DNA of 64,000 nucleotides from Streptomyces wedmorensis (GCF_000716445.1 NZ_JNWK01000009.1:186001-250000); one strand, 5' to 3'. Numbered from the stretch's first letter, positions 18,121-28,124 are shown. Translations and numbers: made by a program. Notes: generated from the letters alone by a model not told the origin.

Positions 18121-19971
18121 ATGGACGACTATCCCCTGATCGAGGACCACGGTCTCATCGGTGATCTGCAGACCGCGGCCCTCGTGACGACCGATGCGAC
18201 GATCGACTGGTTCTGCTGTCCGCGGTTCGACTCGCCCAGCGTTTTCGGCGCCTTGCTCGACCGGAACAAGGGCGGCCACTTCACCGTGCGGCCTGTCGCG
18301 GACACGTACACGACCAAGCAGCTCTATCATCCGGACACCGCCGTCCTGGTGACGCGCTTCATGACCGAGGCCGGGGCGGGGGAGGTCGTGGACTTCATGC
18401 CGGTGACCGGAACCACCGCGACCGACCGGCACCGCATCGTCCGCATGCTCCGCTGCGTACGGGGGAGCATGACGTTCGAAGGGGAGATCGCCCCGCGATT
18501 CGACTACGGCCGCAAGCCGCACGAGTTGCACATCTCCGAGCGTGGCGCCCTGTTCAGCTCGGAGGACCTGGACCTGGCCGTCCACGCCGTCCGTGAGCCG
18601 GAGGACGAGCGGCTGCTGGCCATCCTCCCGGGCGACAACGACGACCTGCGCTTCTCCTTGAGCCTGCATGCGGGGCAGCAGCGCGGCCTGGTCATGGAAT
18701 CCGCCCCCGACGGGCCTCCGCGCGAGGTGCGCCTGGAGGAGTTCGAGCGCCTCTTCCACGAGACGGTCCGCTTCTGGCGCTCCTGGCTGGGACAGTCCAC
18801 CTACTCCGGCCGTTGGCGGGAGGCGGTGGAACGGTCGGCCATCACGCTGAAGCTCATGACCTACGCGCCGACTGGCGCCCTGGTCGCCGCACCCACGGCG
18901 GGGCTCCCCGAGCAACTGGGCGGGGAGCGCAACTGGGACTACCGGTTCACCTGGATCCGGGACGCCTCGTTCTCGGTGTACGCCCTGCTGGGGATGGGAT
19001 TCAAGGAAGAGGCGTCCGCGTTCATCAACTGGCTGCACGCGCGGGTGAAGCAGGAGGTCGGTCAGGAGAACGGTTCCGGGCCGCTGAACATCATGTACCG
19101 GGTCGACGGCTCGGCGGACCTGGTCGAGGAGACCCTCGGCCACTGGGAGGGGTACCGCGGCTCCGCTCCGGTCCGCATCGGCAACGGAGCGGCGACGCAG
19201 CTCCAGTTGGACATCTACGGCGAGGCCCTCGACAGCATCTATTTCGCGCACGAGCACGGCATGCACCTCGACCGCGGTGGCTGGAAGGCCCTGCACACCC
19301 TGCTCGACTGGCTGGTCGACCACTGGGACCAGCCCGGCGAAGGGCTCTGGGAGACGCGCGGGGGCCGGAAGGACTTCACCTACGGTCGCGTGATGTCCTG
19401 GGTGGCCTTCGACCGCGCCCTGCGGATCGCCTACGACGACGGTCGTCCCGCGGCCGGCGGACGCTGGGTCGACGCACGGGACGAGATCTACGCGCAGGTG
19501 TACGACCGTGGCTGGGACCCGGGGAAGCAGGCCTTCGTACAGCACTACGGCGACGACGTGCTCGACTCGTCGCTGCTGCGCATGCCGACGGTCGGCTTCA
19601 TCACCCCCGACGACCCGATGTGGAAGTCCACTCTGGACGCGATGGAACGTGAGCTGGTCAGCGACAGCCTCGTCTACCGCTACAACCCCGAGGCGTCGCC
19701 CGACGGGCTGCGCGGTTCCGAGGGAACCTTCTCCCTGTGCACGTTCATGTACGTCGACGCCCTGGCCCGGGCCGGACGCACCGACATGGCCAGGCTGGTG
19801 CTGGAGAAGATGCTCACCTACGCCAACCACCTGGGGCTGTACTCCGAGGAGATCGACCTGACGGGACGGCAGTTGGGCAACTTCCCCCAGGCCTTCACCC
19901 ATCTGGCCCTCATCGACGCGGCGATCACCCTGGACTCGATGCTCCGAGAGCCGCGGCGCGCCGGACCGTAG
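18121..19971 (+). CDS. Glycoside hydrolase family 15 (glucoamylase/trehalase-like)
   Basis: 616-residue cytosolic protein with no signal peptide. It opens IEDHGLIGDLQTAALVTTDA, the typical N-terminal beta-sandwich of bacterial GH15. The catalytic (alpha/alpha)6 barrel has GGERNWDYRFTWIRDASFS near residue 270-290, WETRGGRKDFTYGRVMSWVA near 415, and a Glu in LRGSEGTFSLCTFMYVDALA near 535. Actinobacterial members include trehalases and alpha-glucosidases, so intracellular trehalose or maltodextrin turnover is plausible but not proven. An AAGGGG site is 9 bases before the ATG. It ends 12 bases from the convergent antiporter gene. Confidence 0.92.
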   Translation: MDDYPLIEDHGLIGDLQTAALVTTDATIDWFCCPRFDSPSVFGALLDRNKGGHFTVRPVADTYTTKQLYHPDTAVLVTRFMTEAGAGEVVDFMPVTGTTATDRHRIVRMLRCVRGSMTFEGEIAPRFDYGRKPHELHISERGALFSSEDLDLAVHAVREPEDERLLAILPGDNDDLRFSLSLHAGQQRGLVMESAPDGPPREVRLEEFERLFHETVRFWRSWLGQSTYSGRWREAVERSAITLKLMTYAPTGALVAAPTAGLPEQLGGERNWDYRFTWIRDASFSVYALLGMGFKEEASAFINWLHARVKQEVGQENGSGPLNIMYRVDGSADLVEETLGHWEGYRGSAPVRIGNGAATQLQLDIYGEALDSIYFAHEHGMHLDRGGWKALHTLLDWLVDHWDQPGEGLWETRGGRKDFTYGRVMSWVAFDRALRIAYDDGRPAAGGRWVDARDEIYAQVYDRGWDPGKQAFVQHYGDDVLDSSLLRMPTVGFITPDDPMWKSTLDAMERELVSDSLVYRYNPEASPDGLRGSEGTFSLCTFMYVDALARAGRTDMARLVLEKMLTYANHLGLYSEEIDLTGRQLGNFPQAFTHLALIDAAITLDSMLREPRRAGP

Positions 19972-19983
19972 GCCGCGGGGCCC

Positions 19984-21759
19984 TCAGGGTGATGCGGCGG
20001 TCGTCGCGGGCCCGAGGAGGACGACGGTGTCACCCTCCTGCGGCACGGTCTCCCGTCTCTCCGTGACGGGATCCAGCCGGTGGTCGGCCCGCACCACGAA
20101 GAGCGTGTCGTACTCCGGCGGCAGCGGGGCGGCGGCCGGCTGCACCACGAACCGGGCACCCCGTCCGTAGCGTTCCGCGAGGACGTGCCGGACCAGGGAG
20201 CGGCCGAAGAGGATGTCGCCGCCGGTGTAGGGAGCGACCACGCCGTGGCTGTCGTGCGGTGGCCCCACCCGGTAGACGGGCCCCTCGACGTTGTCCTGCA
20301 TCACGATCGAGGCGAGCGCGTTGAAGTCGTCGTCGTCGGTGGCCAGGAAGACGGCCGTCACGCCCTCCAGACGAGCCCCGGGGTTGATGGCCGTGGCCAG
20401 CAGATCGCCCTTGGCGAGGTCGAGGCCCGCCTGTTTGATCTCCTCGCGTTCTTCGTCGAGTCCCGCCCACATCAGCACGTCGAGGCCGGCGGATCTCAGG
20501 GCCCTGCCCAGGTCGACCACCCACGGCTCGCCGCCCACCAGGAGGACGCGCGTGCCCTCCGCTCTGACGACGCCCAGCCGTCTGGCCACCGGGGCCGCCG
20601 TCAGCGAGTACAGGAGAACGGTTCCCACGATCACCAGGAAGGTGACGGGAAGGATCTCCTCGGCCCCGGTGACCCCCCGCTGCACCAGGCCGGCGGAGAA
20701 GGCCGAGGCCGTCGCTGCCGCGACGATGCCGCGTGGGTCCATCCACCCGACGAAGGCACGCTCCCCCCGTGAGAGGTCCGTGCGCGCCGCGGCGCCGAAG
20801 GCCACGATCGGCCGGACGACCAGGACGAGGATCGCGATCAGTCCGAGCCCGGGGAGGAGTACCGGCACCAGGGACGCCGGGGACACGGTGGAGGAGATGG
20901 AGATGAACAGCAGTCCGATGATCAGCTGGACCAGAGTCTCCAGGAAGGGCCGGCGCGAGGGCATGTCGAAGCCGCGGATGTTGGAGACGGCCAGTCCCGC
21001 CAGGATGGCGGCGATGAGCCCGGTGTCGTCCCGCACGACGTCACAGCCCGCCGATACGCCGATCACGATGGCGAGCTGTGCCAGCGTTCCGAGGGTCTCG
21101 CCGAGTCGCAGGGTGCGCAGGGTGAACCACAGCAGAGCGGTTCCCACGACTCCGCCCACCATCCCGACGGCGAGGCTGAGTGCGAACTGACCCAGCTGGT
21201 AACCCCGACCGATGTCGATGTGGTGTGACGAGGCGACCGCGTGGAAGGTGAGGGCGCCGAGGATGGCGCCGATCGGGTCGGTCAGCGTCCCTTCCCAGAT
21301 CAGGATGCGCCGTACCTTGTCGCTCGGCCGCACGAAGTCGAGGATCGGCCCCACGACCGTGGGCCCGGAGACGACGAGGATCATGCCGAGCATCGCGGCC
21401 ACGCGCAGGGGCATGTCGAACATCGCCGGTGCCACCGCGCTGGTGACGAGGAAGGTGAGCAGCACGCCGTACACCAGCAGCCTGCCCACGATCCCTCGGG
21501 TGTGGTGGGCCAGCTTGCGCAGGTCGAGTCCCAGACCGGCGTCGTAGAGGATCACCGCGACGGACAGCGACACGAGGGCGGAGAAGTCCGGACCCAGCAG
21601 TCTGTCCGGGTGGATGACGTCGGTGATCGCGCCGGCGGCGAACCCGACGGGAAGCAGGATGATCAGGGCGGGGACGCGCAGCTTGCCGGCCAGGATCTGC
21701 GATCCGGTGGCGAGCACCACCGTCAGGGCGAGTCCGAGAAGGATCTCGTCGTCGGTCAC
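19984..21759 (-). CDS. CPA1-type Na+(K+)/H+ antiporter with C-terminal TrkA domains
   Basis: 591 residues from GTG 21759 (GAGGAAGG site); the frame upstream to 21900 has no coding character. The first 390 residues form a 12-TM Na_H_Exchanger domain with LILAGKL-type start, SVAVILYDAGLGLD and GWMDPRGIVAAATASAFSAG. A TrkA-N-like nucleotide-binding domain follows (TRVLLVGGEPWVVDLGRALR onward) and a TrkA-C segment ends the protein. The RCK-like tail suggests control by NAD(H) or a cyclic nucleotide. It lies 62 bases after cydB and is likely the last gene of the oxidation/bd-oxidase operon, where it would couple proton flux to respiration. Confidence 0.9.
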   Translation of the reverse strand: MTDDEILLGLALTVVLATGSQILAGKLRVPALIILLPVGFAAGAITDVIHPDRLLGPDFSALVSLSVAVILYDAGLGLDLRKLAHHTRGIVGRLLVYGVLLTFLVTSAVAPAMFDMPLRVAAMLGMILVVSGPTVVGPILDFVRPSDKVRRILIWEGTLTDPIGAILGALTFHAVASSHHIDIGRGYQLGQFALSLAVGMVGGVVGTALLWFTLRTLRLGETLGTLAQLAIVIGVSAGCDVVRDDTGLIAAILAGLAVSNIRGFDMPSRRPFLETLVQLIIGLLFISISSTVSPASLVPVLLPGLGLIAILVLVVRPIVAFGAAARTDLSRGERAFVGWMDPRGIVAAATASAFSAGLVQRGVTGAEEILPVTFLVIVGTVLLYSLTAAPVARRLGVVRAEGTRVLLVGGEPWVVDLGRALRSAGLDVLMWAGLDEEREEIKQAGLDLAKGDLLATAINPGARLEGVTAVFLATDDDDFNALASIVMQDNVEGPVYRVGPPHDSHGVVAPYTGGDILFGRSLVRHVLAERYGRGARFVVQPAAAPLPPEYDTLFVVRADHRLDPVTERRETVPQEGDTVVLLGPATTAASP

Positions 21760-21820
21760 AGCGGCTTCCTTCCTCGGGGTCCGGGCGTGAGGGGCGTCCA
21801 GGACGCGTGCGAACGGGCGA

Positions 21821-22879
21821 TCAGAGGTCGGGTGCCGCGTCGTCACCCGTGGTGCCGCTCCCCTTGCGCAGCTCGGCGTCGGTGAGCTCTTCGAGCTCAC
21901 CGTGGGTGTCGAGCCAGTAGAGGAGGACCACGGCCGGTACGACGAGCACCAGGGCCACCAAGGTGACGATCGCCAGCCACGTCAGCGTGGCGGGCGCGCC
22001 CGCGGCGTCGGCCACGGTCAGCGAGGTCGGCAGCAGATAGGGACGCTGGGCCATACCCCAGGCGACGACGGCCGACGCGACGACGCCGATTGCCGTGACA
22101 CGCATCCAGGTGCTCGGAGGCCGCAGGAGCATCACCAGGGTGGCGAGGGCGGCTGCTCCGGCCACGACGACGAAGAACAGCCCCAGGCCGTGGGTGAGTC
22201 CGTGCCACACATGGGGGGCGTCCTCGTGGGTGACGAACGCGGTGACCACCGCGAGCACGGTGAGTACGGCGAGACTGCACAGTGCCCGTCGCCTGAAGTA
22301 GCCGACCAGATCGGGCGCGTCGAACCTGCGGGCGTCCCCGGTCAGGAACACCGCGCCGAGGAAGGCCGTGGTCGCGACGGCGACGAGCCCGAACACGAGG
22401 GAGGTGGGGCTGGTCCAGATGTCGGCCGAGGCCTCGGTGCCGGGAGCCACGCGTTCCGACGCGACCCCGCCGACGGCGGCACCGAGGAAGAACGGCGTGA
22501 CGAGCGAGGCCACGGCGAACACGGCGCCGTACAGACGCCGGCCGGCGAGCCGTCGGGTCGGCTTGCGGAAGGCGAATCCGGCGCCACGCAGGACCATGCC
22601 CACGACGGCCAGGGCCAGCGGGAGCCACATCGCGGAGAACACGGTCTGGAACAGGACGGGGAAACCGGTCCACATGATGACGAGAACGAAGATCAGCCAG
22701 ACGTTGTTGACCTCCCATACGGGAGCCATGGCGTGGTCGATGAGCCACCGGGGCCGCCGGCCGCGCGCCGTCCCACCGGCCGTCAGGTCCCAGAAGCCGG
22801 CACCGTAGTCGGTACCACCGGCGCAGGCGTACGCGGTCACGGCCAGGAGCAGGACCACGGCGATGAGGTCGGCTGTCAC
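21821..22879 (-). CDS. cydB: Cytochrome bd ubiquinol/menaquinol oxidase subunit II
   Basis: 352 residues, eight or nine TM helices, with the family signature GGTDYGAGFWDL at residues 21-32 and NNVWLIFVLVIMWTGFP near 58. It forms the bd-type terminal oxidase with CydA. The GTG start overlaps the cydA TGA by four bases (GTGA), giving translational coupling. cydC and cydD, needed for haem d assembly in many bacteria and often fused or adjacent in Streptomyces, are not in this window. Confidence 0.96.
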   Translation of the reverse strand: MTADLIAVVLLLAVTAYACAGGTDYGAGFWDLTAGGTARGRRPRWLIDHAMAPVWEVNNVWLIFVLVIMWTGFPVLFQTVFSAMWLPLALAVVGMVLRGAGFAFRKPTRRLAGRRLYGAVFAVASLVTPFFLGAAVGGVASERVAPGTEASADIWTSPTSLVFGLVAVATTAFLGAVFLTGDARRFDAPDLVGYFRRRALCSLAVLTVLAVVTAFVTHEDAPHVWHGLTHGLGLFFVVVAGAAALATLVMLLRPPSTWMRVTAIGVVASAVVAWGMAQRPYLLPTSLTVADAAGAPATLTWLAIVTLVALVLVVPAVVLLYWLDTHGELEELTDAELRKGSGTTGDDAAPDL

Positions 22880-24357
22880 GAGCGGTCACCCCCGGGCCGC
22901 CCGGCTCCGTCTCCGGTGGGAGGGGCGTCTCCCACGGGAAGGGGGGCTCGCGGCCCGTAGGGGAGGTCGTCCTCCGGCGGACGGCCCGTCCCTCCGGCGG
23001 CCTGCTGCCGGTCGGCGAGGCGCCACCGCGTGCGCATCTTCAGCAGGATGACGAGGAACGAGCCGAAGAGGAACACGTACACCGCCATCACCACACCGAG
23101 CATGATCCACAGGCTGGTGGAGCGGGTCGACGTCACCGCCTCGGCGACCCGCATGTTCTGGTACACGATCCAGGGCTGGCGTCCGACCTCGGTGGCGATC
23201 CAGCCGCACTCGACGGCCACCACGGAGGCGACGCCCGCGCAGGCCGCCGAGCGGTAGAACCAGGTAGAGGCGGGCAGCCGGCGGTGCCGCAACCAGACGA
23301 ACCCGTACCAGAGGGCGAGCAGCACCAGCACGGATCCGATCAGGACCATGAGGTCGAAGGCCCAGTGGGCGATGGTCGCCTGTGTGGCCGTGGGGCGTTG
23401 GTCCGCCGGGACGGAGGTCAGTCCCACCACCTCGGTGTCCGGGCTGAACCCGGCCAGCACCGAGTCGAGCAAGGGGATCTTGATGCCGCCCGAGACGGTG
23501 CCGTTCTCGTTCAGACGTCCGAAGAGGTACTCCGGCACCCTGGTGTCGGTCTTCCAGACGATCTCCATCGCGGCGAACTTCACCGGTTGCTTGTGGAACA
23601 CCGACCGGGCGATGGAATCGCCGAGGACGAACTGCACCGGGGCGGCGACGGCGGCGATGGTGAACGGAACGGCGAAGCCGAGCCGGTGGTAGTGGTCCCG
23701 GCGGCCGCGCAGCCAGCCGACGGCATAGACCCCGGCCACCATGAAGCCCGCGGTGAGGACCATCGCCACGACGAAGTGCCAGTACTGCGGTCCGAACATC
23801 GGCGTGAAGATCGCCTTCCAGACGTTCACGTCGACCGGGTTGCCCCCGGAGTCGAGCGAGAAGCCCTGTGGCGTGTTCATCCAGGAGTTGGCGGCCAGGA
23901 TGCCGAACGCTCCGAGCAGTGCGGCGAACGGCAGGGGCAGGCCCAGGAGGAAGTGCGTCCGCGGCTTCAGCCGCCGCCATCCGTACAGGTAGATGGCGAT
24001 GAGCACGGCCTCCAGGAAGAAGGCCCAGGCCTCGACGCCGAATCCGATGCCGAAGACATCACCCCAGCGCCCCATCAGGCCGGGCCAGAGCAGACCGAAC
24101 TCGAACGAGAGCACCGTGCCGGTGACGATGCCGAGCGCGAACTGCACCGCCATGACGGCCGACCAGCGTCGTGCCAGGAGCAGTGCCGTGGCGTCCTTGT
24201 GGCGCAGTCCGCGGTAGTGCATGACAAGGGTGATGAAGGGGAAGGCGACGCCGAGGGGTACCAGGATGATGTGGGAGGCCAGGGTGAAGGCCATGAGTTC
24301 CCGGGCCGGCAGGAGTTGGGCCGGGGCATCCGCCAGCAGGTGGAACGAGGTGGACAT
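22876..24357 (-). CDS. cydA: Cytochrome bd oxidase subunit I
   Basis: Quinol-oxidising, haem b558/b595/d-carrying subunit of the high-affinity oxidase. The 493 residues include the N-terminal His in TLASHIILVP (about residue 28), the helix with GFGVEAWAFFLEAVLIAIYLY, and the GRQPW quinol-loop motif (ATEVGRQPWIVYQ). The short Q-loop form is typical of actinobacteria. A GAAGG site precedes the ATG. It follows the SDR gene by 43 bases in the same direction, which places a low-oxygen terminal oxidase in one transcript with sugar-oxidising dehydrogenases. Confidence 0.97.
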   Translation of the reverse strand: MSTSFHLLADAPAQLLPARELMAFTLASHIILVPLGVAFPFITLVMHYRGLRHKDATALLLARRWSAVMAVQFALGIVTGTVLSFEFGLLWPGLMGRWGDVFGIGFGVEAWAFFLEAVLIAIYLYGWRRLKPRTHFLLGLPLPFAALLGAFGILAANSWMNTPQGFSLDSGGNPVDVNVWKAIFTPMFGPQYWHFVVAMVLTAGFMVAGVYAVGWLRGRRDHYHRLGFAVPFTIAAVAAPVQFVLGDSIARSVFHKQPVKFAAMEIVWKTDTRVPEYLFGRLNENGTVSGGIKIPLLDSVLAGFSPDTEVVGLTSVPADQRPTATQATIAHWAFDLMVLIGSVLVLLALWYGFVWLRHRRLPASTWFYRSAACAGVASVVAVECGWIATEVGRQPWIVYQNMRVAEAVTSTRSTSLWIMLGVVMAVYVFLFGSFLVILLKMRTRWRLADRQQAAGGTGRPPEDDLPYGPRAPLPVGDAPPTGDGAGRPGGDRS

Positions 24358-24399
24358 GCAAGCCTTCGCTGTTCGTGGACGTGACAGGCCGGGAGACGG

Positions 24400-25239
24400 T
24401 CATCCGCCCGTGGCGAATCCCGGGAAGAGGGTCATGCCGCCGTCGACGTACAGGGTGGTTCCCACCACGTAGTCCATGAGGTCGGAGGCGAGCGCGACGA
24501 CGGCGTTCGCGATGTCCTCGGGGTCACCGATGCGGTCGTACGGAATGAGCCGCAGGAGGTCCTCCCGCGCTTCCTGCGTCTCCCAGGCGGCGCGGTTGAT
24601 CGGCGTCCTGATCGCTCCCGGGGCGACCGCGTTCACGCGGATCTTCTCGGGTGCCAGCTCCTGGGCCAGGGTCTGCATCATCATCTGCACGCCGCCCTTG
24701 GAGGACGCGTAGTTGACGTGGCCCGACCAGGGGATGATCTGGTGCACCGAACTCATGCAGATGATCTTCCCGGCTGAGCGGGAGACCTCGGGGACCACGC
24801 CCCGGCGCCGGAACTCCTTGGTCGCCTCCCGGGCGCACAGGAACTGACCGGTGAGATTGACGTCGATGACCTTCTGCCACTGTGCGAGCGTCATCTCCGT
24901 GAGCCGGGCGTCCCGCTGCAGTCCCGCGTTGGCCACGAGAACGTCGATGGTGCCGAACTCCTGGACCATCCGGTCCATCATGGCGACGACCTGGTCCTCC
25001 TGGGACACGTCGGCCTCGTACGCCGCGGCGCGGACCCCGAACGAGGCGATCTCCGCGACCACCTCCTCGGCGGCCTCGCGCCCCGCCACGTAGTTCACGA
25101 CCACGTCGGCACCGGCTCGGCCCAGACCGATGGCCGTGGCCTTGCCGATGCCCGAATTGGCCCCGGTGACCAGAGCCTTCTGGCCGTGCAGCAAACGCGC
25201 CGGGATCACATCCTGCGGTGCCTCCACAGTGGAATCCAT
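24400..25239 (-). CDS. SDR oxidoreductase, glucose 1-dehydrogenase-like
   Basis: Classical short-chain dehydrogenase. The start is ATG 25239 with a GAGGAGG site, giving 279 residues; the frame extends upstream but is not coding there. Motifs are TGANSGIGKA (cofactor), VANAGL (NNAG variant), a Ser in CMSSVHQIIPW and the catalytic YASSK. The sequence tail VGTTLYVDGGMTLFPGFATGG is typical of Bacillus-type glucose 1-dehydrogenases and their large actinobacterial relatives. Substrate cannot be assigned with certainty. Its place between a GMC oxidoreductase and cydA, with gluconokinase upstream, favours aldose oxidation to the lactone with NAD(P)+. Confidence 0.88.
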   Translation of the reverse strand: MDSTVEAPQDVIPARLLHGQKALVTGANSGIGKATAIGLGRAGADVVVNYVAGREAAEEVVAEIASFGVRAAAYEADVSQEDQVVAMMDRMVQEFGTIDVLVANAGLQRDARLTEMTLAQWQKVIDVNLTGQFLCAREATKEFRRRGVVPEVSRSAGKIICMSSVHQIIPWSGHVNYASSKGGVQMMMQTLAQELAPEKIRVNAVAPGAIRTPINRAAWETQEAREDLLRLIPYDRIGDPEDIANAVVALASDLMDYVVGTTLYVDGGMTLFPGFATGG

Positions 25240-25342
25240 TCCCTGCCTCCTCGCTGCGCGGTCGCCTGGGCCCGGGGCCGGCGCGGCCGGGCAGCTCACG
25301 CAATCACCCGATGAGGCGGTCGGCATCTCCTCCGCCTCGCCT

Positions 25343-25360
25343 TTGGGCCGTTGAGCCCAG
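25343..25360. promoter_or_regulatory. Palindromic site TTGGGCCGTTGAGCCCAG
   Basis: Near-palindrome about 105 bases upstream of the SDR gene. Its reverse complement (GGGCTCAACGGCCCAA) resembles the stress-operator motif seen at 40.0, 41.4, 54.1, 55.3 and 62.1 kb. Weaker match than those. It may mark an internal promoter of the operon. Confidence 0.35.
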
Positions 25361-25405
25361 CGTCTTCGTCCGGACGGACCACCTACGGGCCCGGCCGCGC
25401 CGATC

Positions 25406-26986
25406 TCAACCCAGCCGGGCCACGAGGTGATCCCCGACCCGCAGGGCGTTGGCGATGGCCGTCAAGGACGGGTTGACCGCGCCGATGCTCGGGAAGAAGC
25501 TCGTGTCCACGACGTACAGGTTGTCGAGGTCGTGGGCCTTGCAGTTCACGTCCAGCGCGGAGGCGGCAGGATCGGCGCCGAAGCGTACGGTGCCCGCCTG
25601 GTGCGCCGTCGCACCGATCGGCATGCCCTTGTGCAGGTAGATGCTGCGGGACAGCAGGTGGTGCTCGTGCATGCCGAGGTGCCCCAGCATTCCCTGCAGT
25701 TTGTGCCTCAACCGCTTCAGGCCTTCGATGTTGTTCTTCTCGTCGAGAGCGAGACGGATACGGGCGTCGCCGTCGAGAGTGACCCGGTTGTCGGGCCGGG
25801 GGAGGTCCTCACCGCACAGCCAGAAGTCGACGGCGTGACGCGCGAGCACCTCGAACGGCATGTCGGGAGTCACCGCACCGGCCCAGCGGGGGGCCTCGCC
25901 GTGGATCTGTTCGGCGTCGGACTTGCCCAGCATCTGGATGCCGCCCAACGGGAAGTCCCAGTCGTCCGCGCCGAGGTACCAGTCGTTGACGGCGAGGGTC
26001 TTCTGGAATCGGGTGTCATTGGGCTCCTTCGACACCGCCATCAGAGCGAGGTTGTTGTGCCGCATGTAGAAGCGGCCGACCACATCCGAGCTGTTGGCGA
26101 GGCCACGGGGATGGTGCTCGTTCGCCGAGGCCAGCAGCAGCGCCGCGGAGTTGACCGCCCCACAGGAGACGACCACCACGTCCGCCGTGTACCGGACCTC
26201 GGAACCGTCCGCCAGCCGGCCGACGACCGCGCTGACCCGGCGTCCCCCGGCATCCGTCTCCAGCCGCACCACCTGGGTGTGCGTGGCCATCTCGACGTTG
26301 GGGTGCTCCAGAGCCGGTTCCACACAGATCACCTCGGCGTCGGACTTCCCGCGCACCAGACACGGAAAGCCGTCGACGCGGTCGCACCGGATGCAGACGC
26401 TGGAGTGGGTGGCCCGCCCGCCGTTCTCCTGGATCAGGTTGACGCCGATCGGGAGGTGGAACGGGTGCAGGCCGCGCTTCTCGAGATCGTCGCTCAGCTG
26501 CTGGATGCGCGGCTCGTGCTCCACCGGTGGATGGGCGTACTGCGCGCTCACCGGGCCTTCGCCGGGATCCTCGCCGTGCCGTCCGTGGACGAGGTAGAGG
26601 TGCTCGGCCTGCGTGTAGTACGGCTCCAGGTCCTCGTACCGGATCGGCCAGGCCGGGGAGATGCCGCCGTGATGACGGATCTCGCCGAAGTCCTCCGGAC
26701 GCAGCCGGAAGAGGGCGGCCCCGTAGAACTTGGTGTTGCCGCCGACGTAGTAGTTGACCTCGGGCGGGAACTCGTCGCCGTTCCTGTCCAGCCAGAACTC
26801 CGGCGCACGGTACTTGCCCCTGACGAACACCGCCGTCGAGTCCCAGTTGTCCCGCTCACGCGGAAGGTAGCCGCCGCGTTCGACGAGGAGGACGCGCTTG
26901 CCGGACGGGGCGAGCCGATGGGCGAGAGTGCCTCCGCCGGCGCCGGTGCCGATGATGATGACGTCATAGTGAGGGGCGTCGCCCAT
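25406..26986 (-). CDS. GMC-family flavin oxidoreductase
   Basis: FAD-dependent glucose-methanol-choline oxidoreductase of about 526 residues from ATG 26986; an alternative ATG lies at 27010. The N-terminal FAD site is DVIIIGTGAGGGTLAHRLAP, followed by ERGGYLPRER and the flavin-covering NYYVGGNTKFYGAALFRLRP. The C-terminus has the usual DLNVVDTSFFPSIGAVNPSL-type block with His/Asn (HQAGTVRFG and VNPSLTAIA). A mid-protein Cys cluster, SSVCIRCDRVDGFPC, is characteristic of this subfamily and could bind a metal or Fe-S centre. The electron acceptor is unknown; a quinone or cytochrome would fit the downstream bd oxidase. Confidence 0.9.
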   Translation of the reverse strand: MGDAPHYDVIIIGTGAGGGTLAHRLAPSGKRVLLVERGGYLPRERDNWDSTAVFVRGKYRAPEFWLDRNGDEFPPEVNYYVGGNTKFYGAALFRLRPEDFGEIRHHGGISPAWPIRYEDLEPYYTQAEHLYLVHGRHGEDPGEGPVSAQYAHPPVEHEPRIQQLSDDLEKRGLHPFHLPIGVNLIQENGGRATHSSVCIRCDRVDGFPCLVRGKSDAEVICVEPALEHPNVEMATHTQVVRLETDAGGRRVSAVVGRLADGSEVRYTADVVVVSCGAVNSAALLLASANEHHPRGLANSSDVVGRFYMRHNNLALMAVSKEPNDTRFQKTLAVNDWYLGADDWDFPLGGIQMLGKSDAEQIHGEAPRWAGAVTPDMPFEVLARHAVDFWLCGEDLPRPDNRVTLDGDARIRLALDEKNNIEGLKRLRHKLQGMLGHLGMHEHHLLSRSIYLHKGMPIGATAHQAGTVRFGADPAASALDVNCKAHDLDNLYVVDTSFFPSIGAVNPSLTAIANALRVGDHLVARLG

Positions 26987-27174
26987 GGCGACCACCGTCC
27001 TTGGAATCATGGCCCCGACCCGATGTCAGGCACCTGGCGCCCCGAGGGGCGAGGGTCCGGCGGCCCCACCTCCCTCGAAGGTAGCTGCCCTCCTCGTGGA
27101 CGGCGACCGGAGCGGCGGTCCCTGGCGGGCAAGGCCTTCTCGCGGCACCGCGACGGTCCCCGACGCCAGGCCGT

Positions 27175-28092
27175 TCACAGCACCGCGACCGGGTTCACGG
27201 GCGACCCCGTGGCTCCGGTCAGCCGCAGGGGGGCCACCACACAGAGGAAACTCCAGCGCTCGGCCCGCGCGCAGACCGGGACGAGGTCCTCGAACCCCAA
27301 GTAGTCCATGAGAGGGACCCCCATGGCGTGGATGGCCAGGACGTGTACGGGGAAGGCGATGTCCTCCACCACGCTGGGAGCGGTGTCGTTGTTGCCGTCT
27401 CCGCCCAGAACGGAGACCTCGCGCTCGGCCAGGAACTCCACGGCGGTCGGGTGCAGACCCACCCGCGCCCCGGCCGAGTCCCACGGCCCGAGTTCGGTGC
27501 GCCGAAGACGATGCCCCACCCTGACGAACAGCAGGTCGCCCGGTCCGACACGGACTCCCTGCGCGGCCTCGGCGGCCGTCAGGTCGCCCGAGGTCACGAC
27601 GTCGCCCGGTTCCAGCCAGGGCACGCCACGCAGCCGCGGGATGTCCAACAGGACACCCCGGCCGACGATGCCGTCGCCGAGCAGGTCGACGGAGAGCCGA
27701 CCGGCCCCCGCGTCGGTCACGGTGCTCGCGGGCACCCCGCCGTAGAGTTCCCCGTCGAACACCACATGGCAGAGGGCGTCGAGATGGCTGTCCGCGTCGC
27801 CGTGCACGTTCATGGCGAAGCGGTCGGTGGCGAAGTGGAGCGCGTCGGAGCGGAGATCGCGCGGGCTCGGGCCGGTCATGCGGTGCACCGCGGGCTCAGG
27901 GTCGTCGGGACCCGGTACGGTCTCGATCGGAGCCGCCATCGACACGGTGCGTCCGAGCCGGACCTCCGAGGCGGCCGCCACCACCCGCTCAGGTGTGAGA
28001 TGGCGGAGCGCGCCACACCGGCCGTTCACCGCCGGCGGCGCCGCCCGGCTCCGGAGCCGCTCGTAGAGCGCCCGGAAATCGTGCGCGGTCAT
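27175..28092 (-). CDS. Cyclase-family metal hydrolase (kynurenine formamidase/isatin hydrolase-like)
   Basis: 305 residues from ATG 28092. It belongs to the PF04199 cyclase family. The metal-binding signature appears as HGDADSHLDALCH near residue 95-107, a variant of HxGTHxDxPxH, and IHAMGVPLMDYLG closes the active site near 260. These enzymes hydrolyse amides or lactone-like substrates using Mn/Zn. Position 33 bases after the kinase-mutarotase gene and before two dehydrogenases makes a sugar-lactone or other ring-opening role an attractive inference, but no member of the family is known to me as a gluconolactonase. Confidence 0.85.
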   Translation of the reverse strand: MTAHDFRALYERLRSRAAPPAVNGRCGALRHLTPERVVAAASEVRLGRTVSMAAPIETVPGPDDPEPAVHRMTGPSPRDLRSDALHFATDRFAMNVHGDADSHLDALCHVVFDGELYGGVPASTVTDAGAGRLSVDLLGDGIVGRGVLLDIPRLRGVPWLEPGDVVTSGDLTAAEAAQGVRVGPGDLLFVRVGHRLRRTELGPWDSAGARVGLHPTAVEFLAEREVSVLGGDGNNDTAPSVVEDIAFPVHVLAIHAMGVPLMDYLGFEDLVPVCARAERWSFLCVVAPLRLTGATGSPVNPVAVL

Positions 28093-28124
28093 GCCGCCCG
28101 TCCTCGACGGCTCGGCGGACGGTG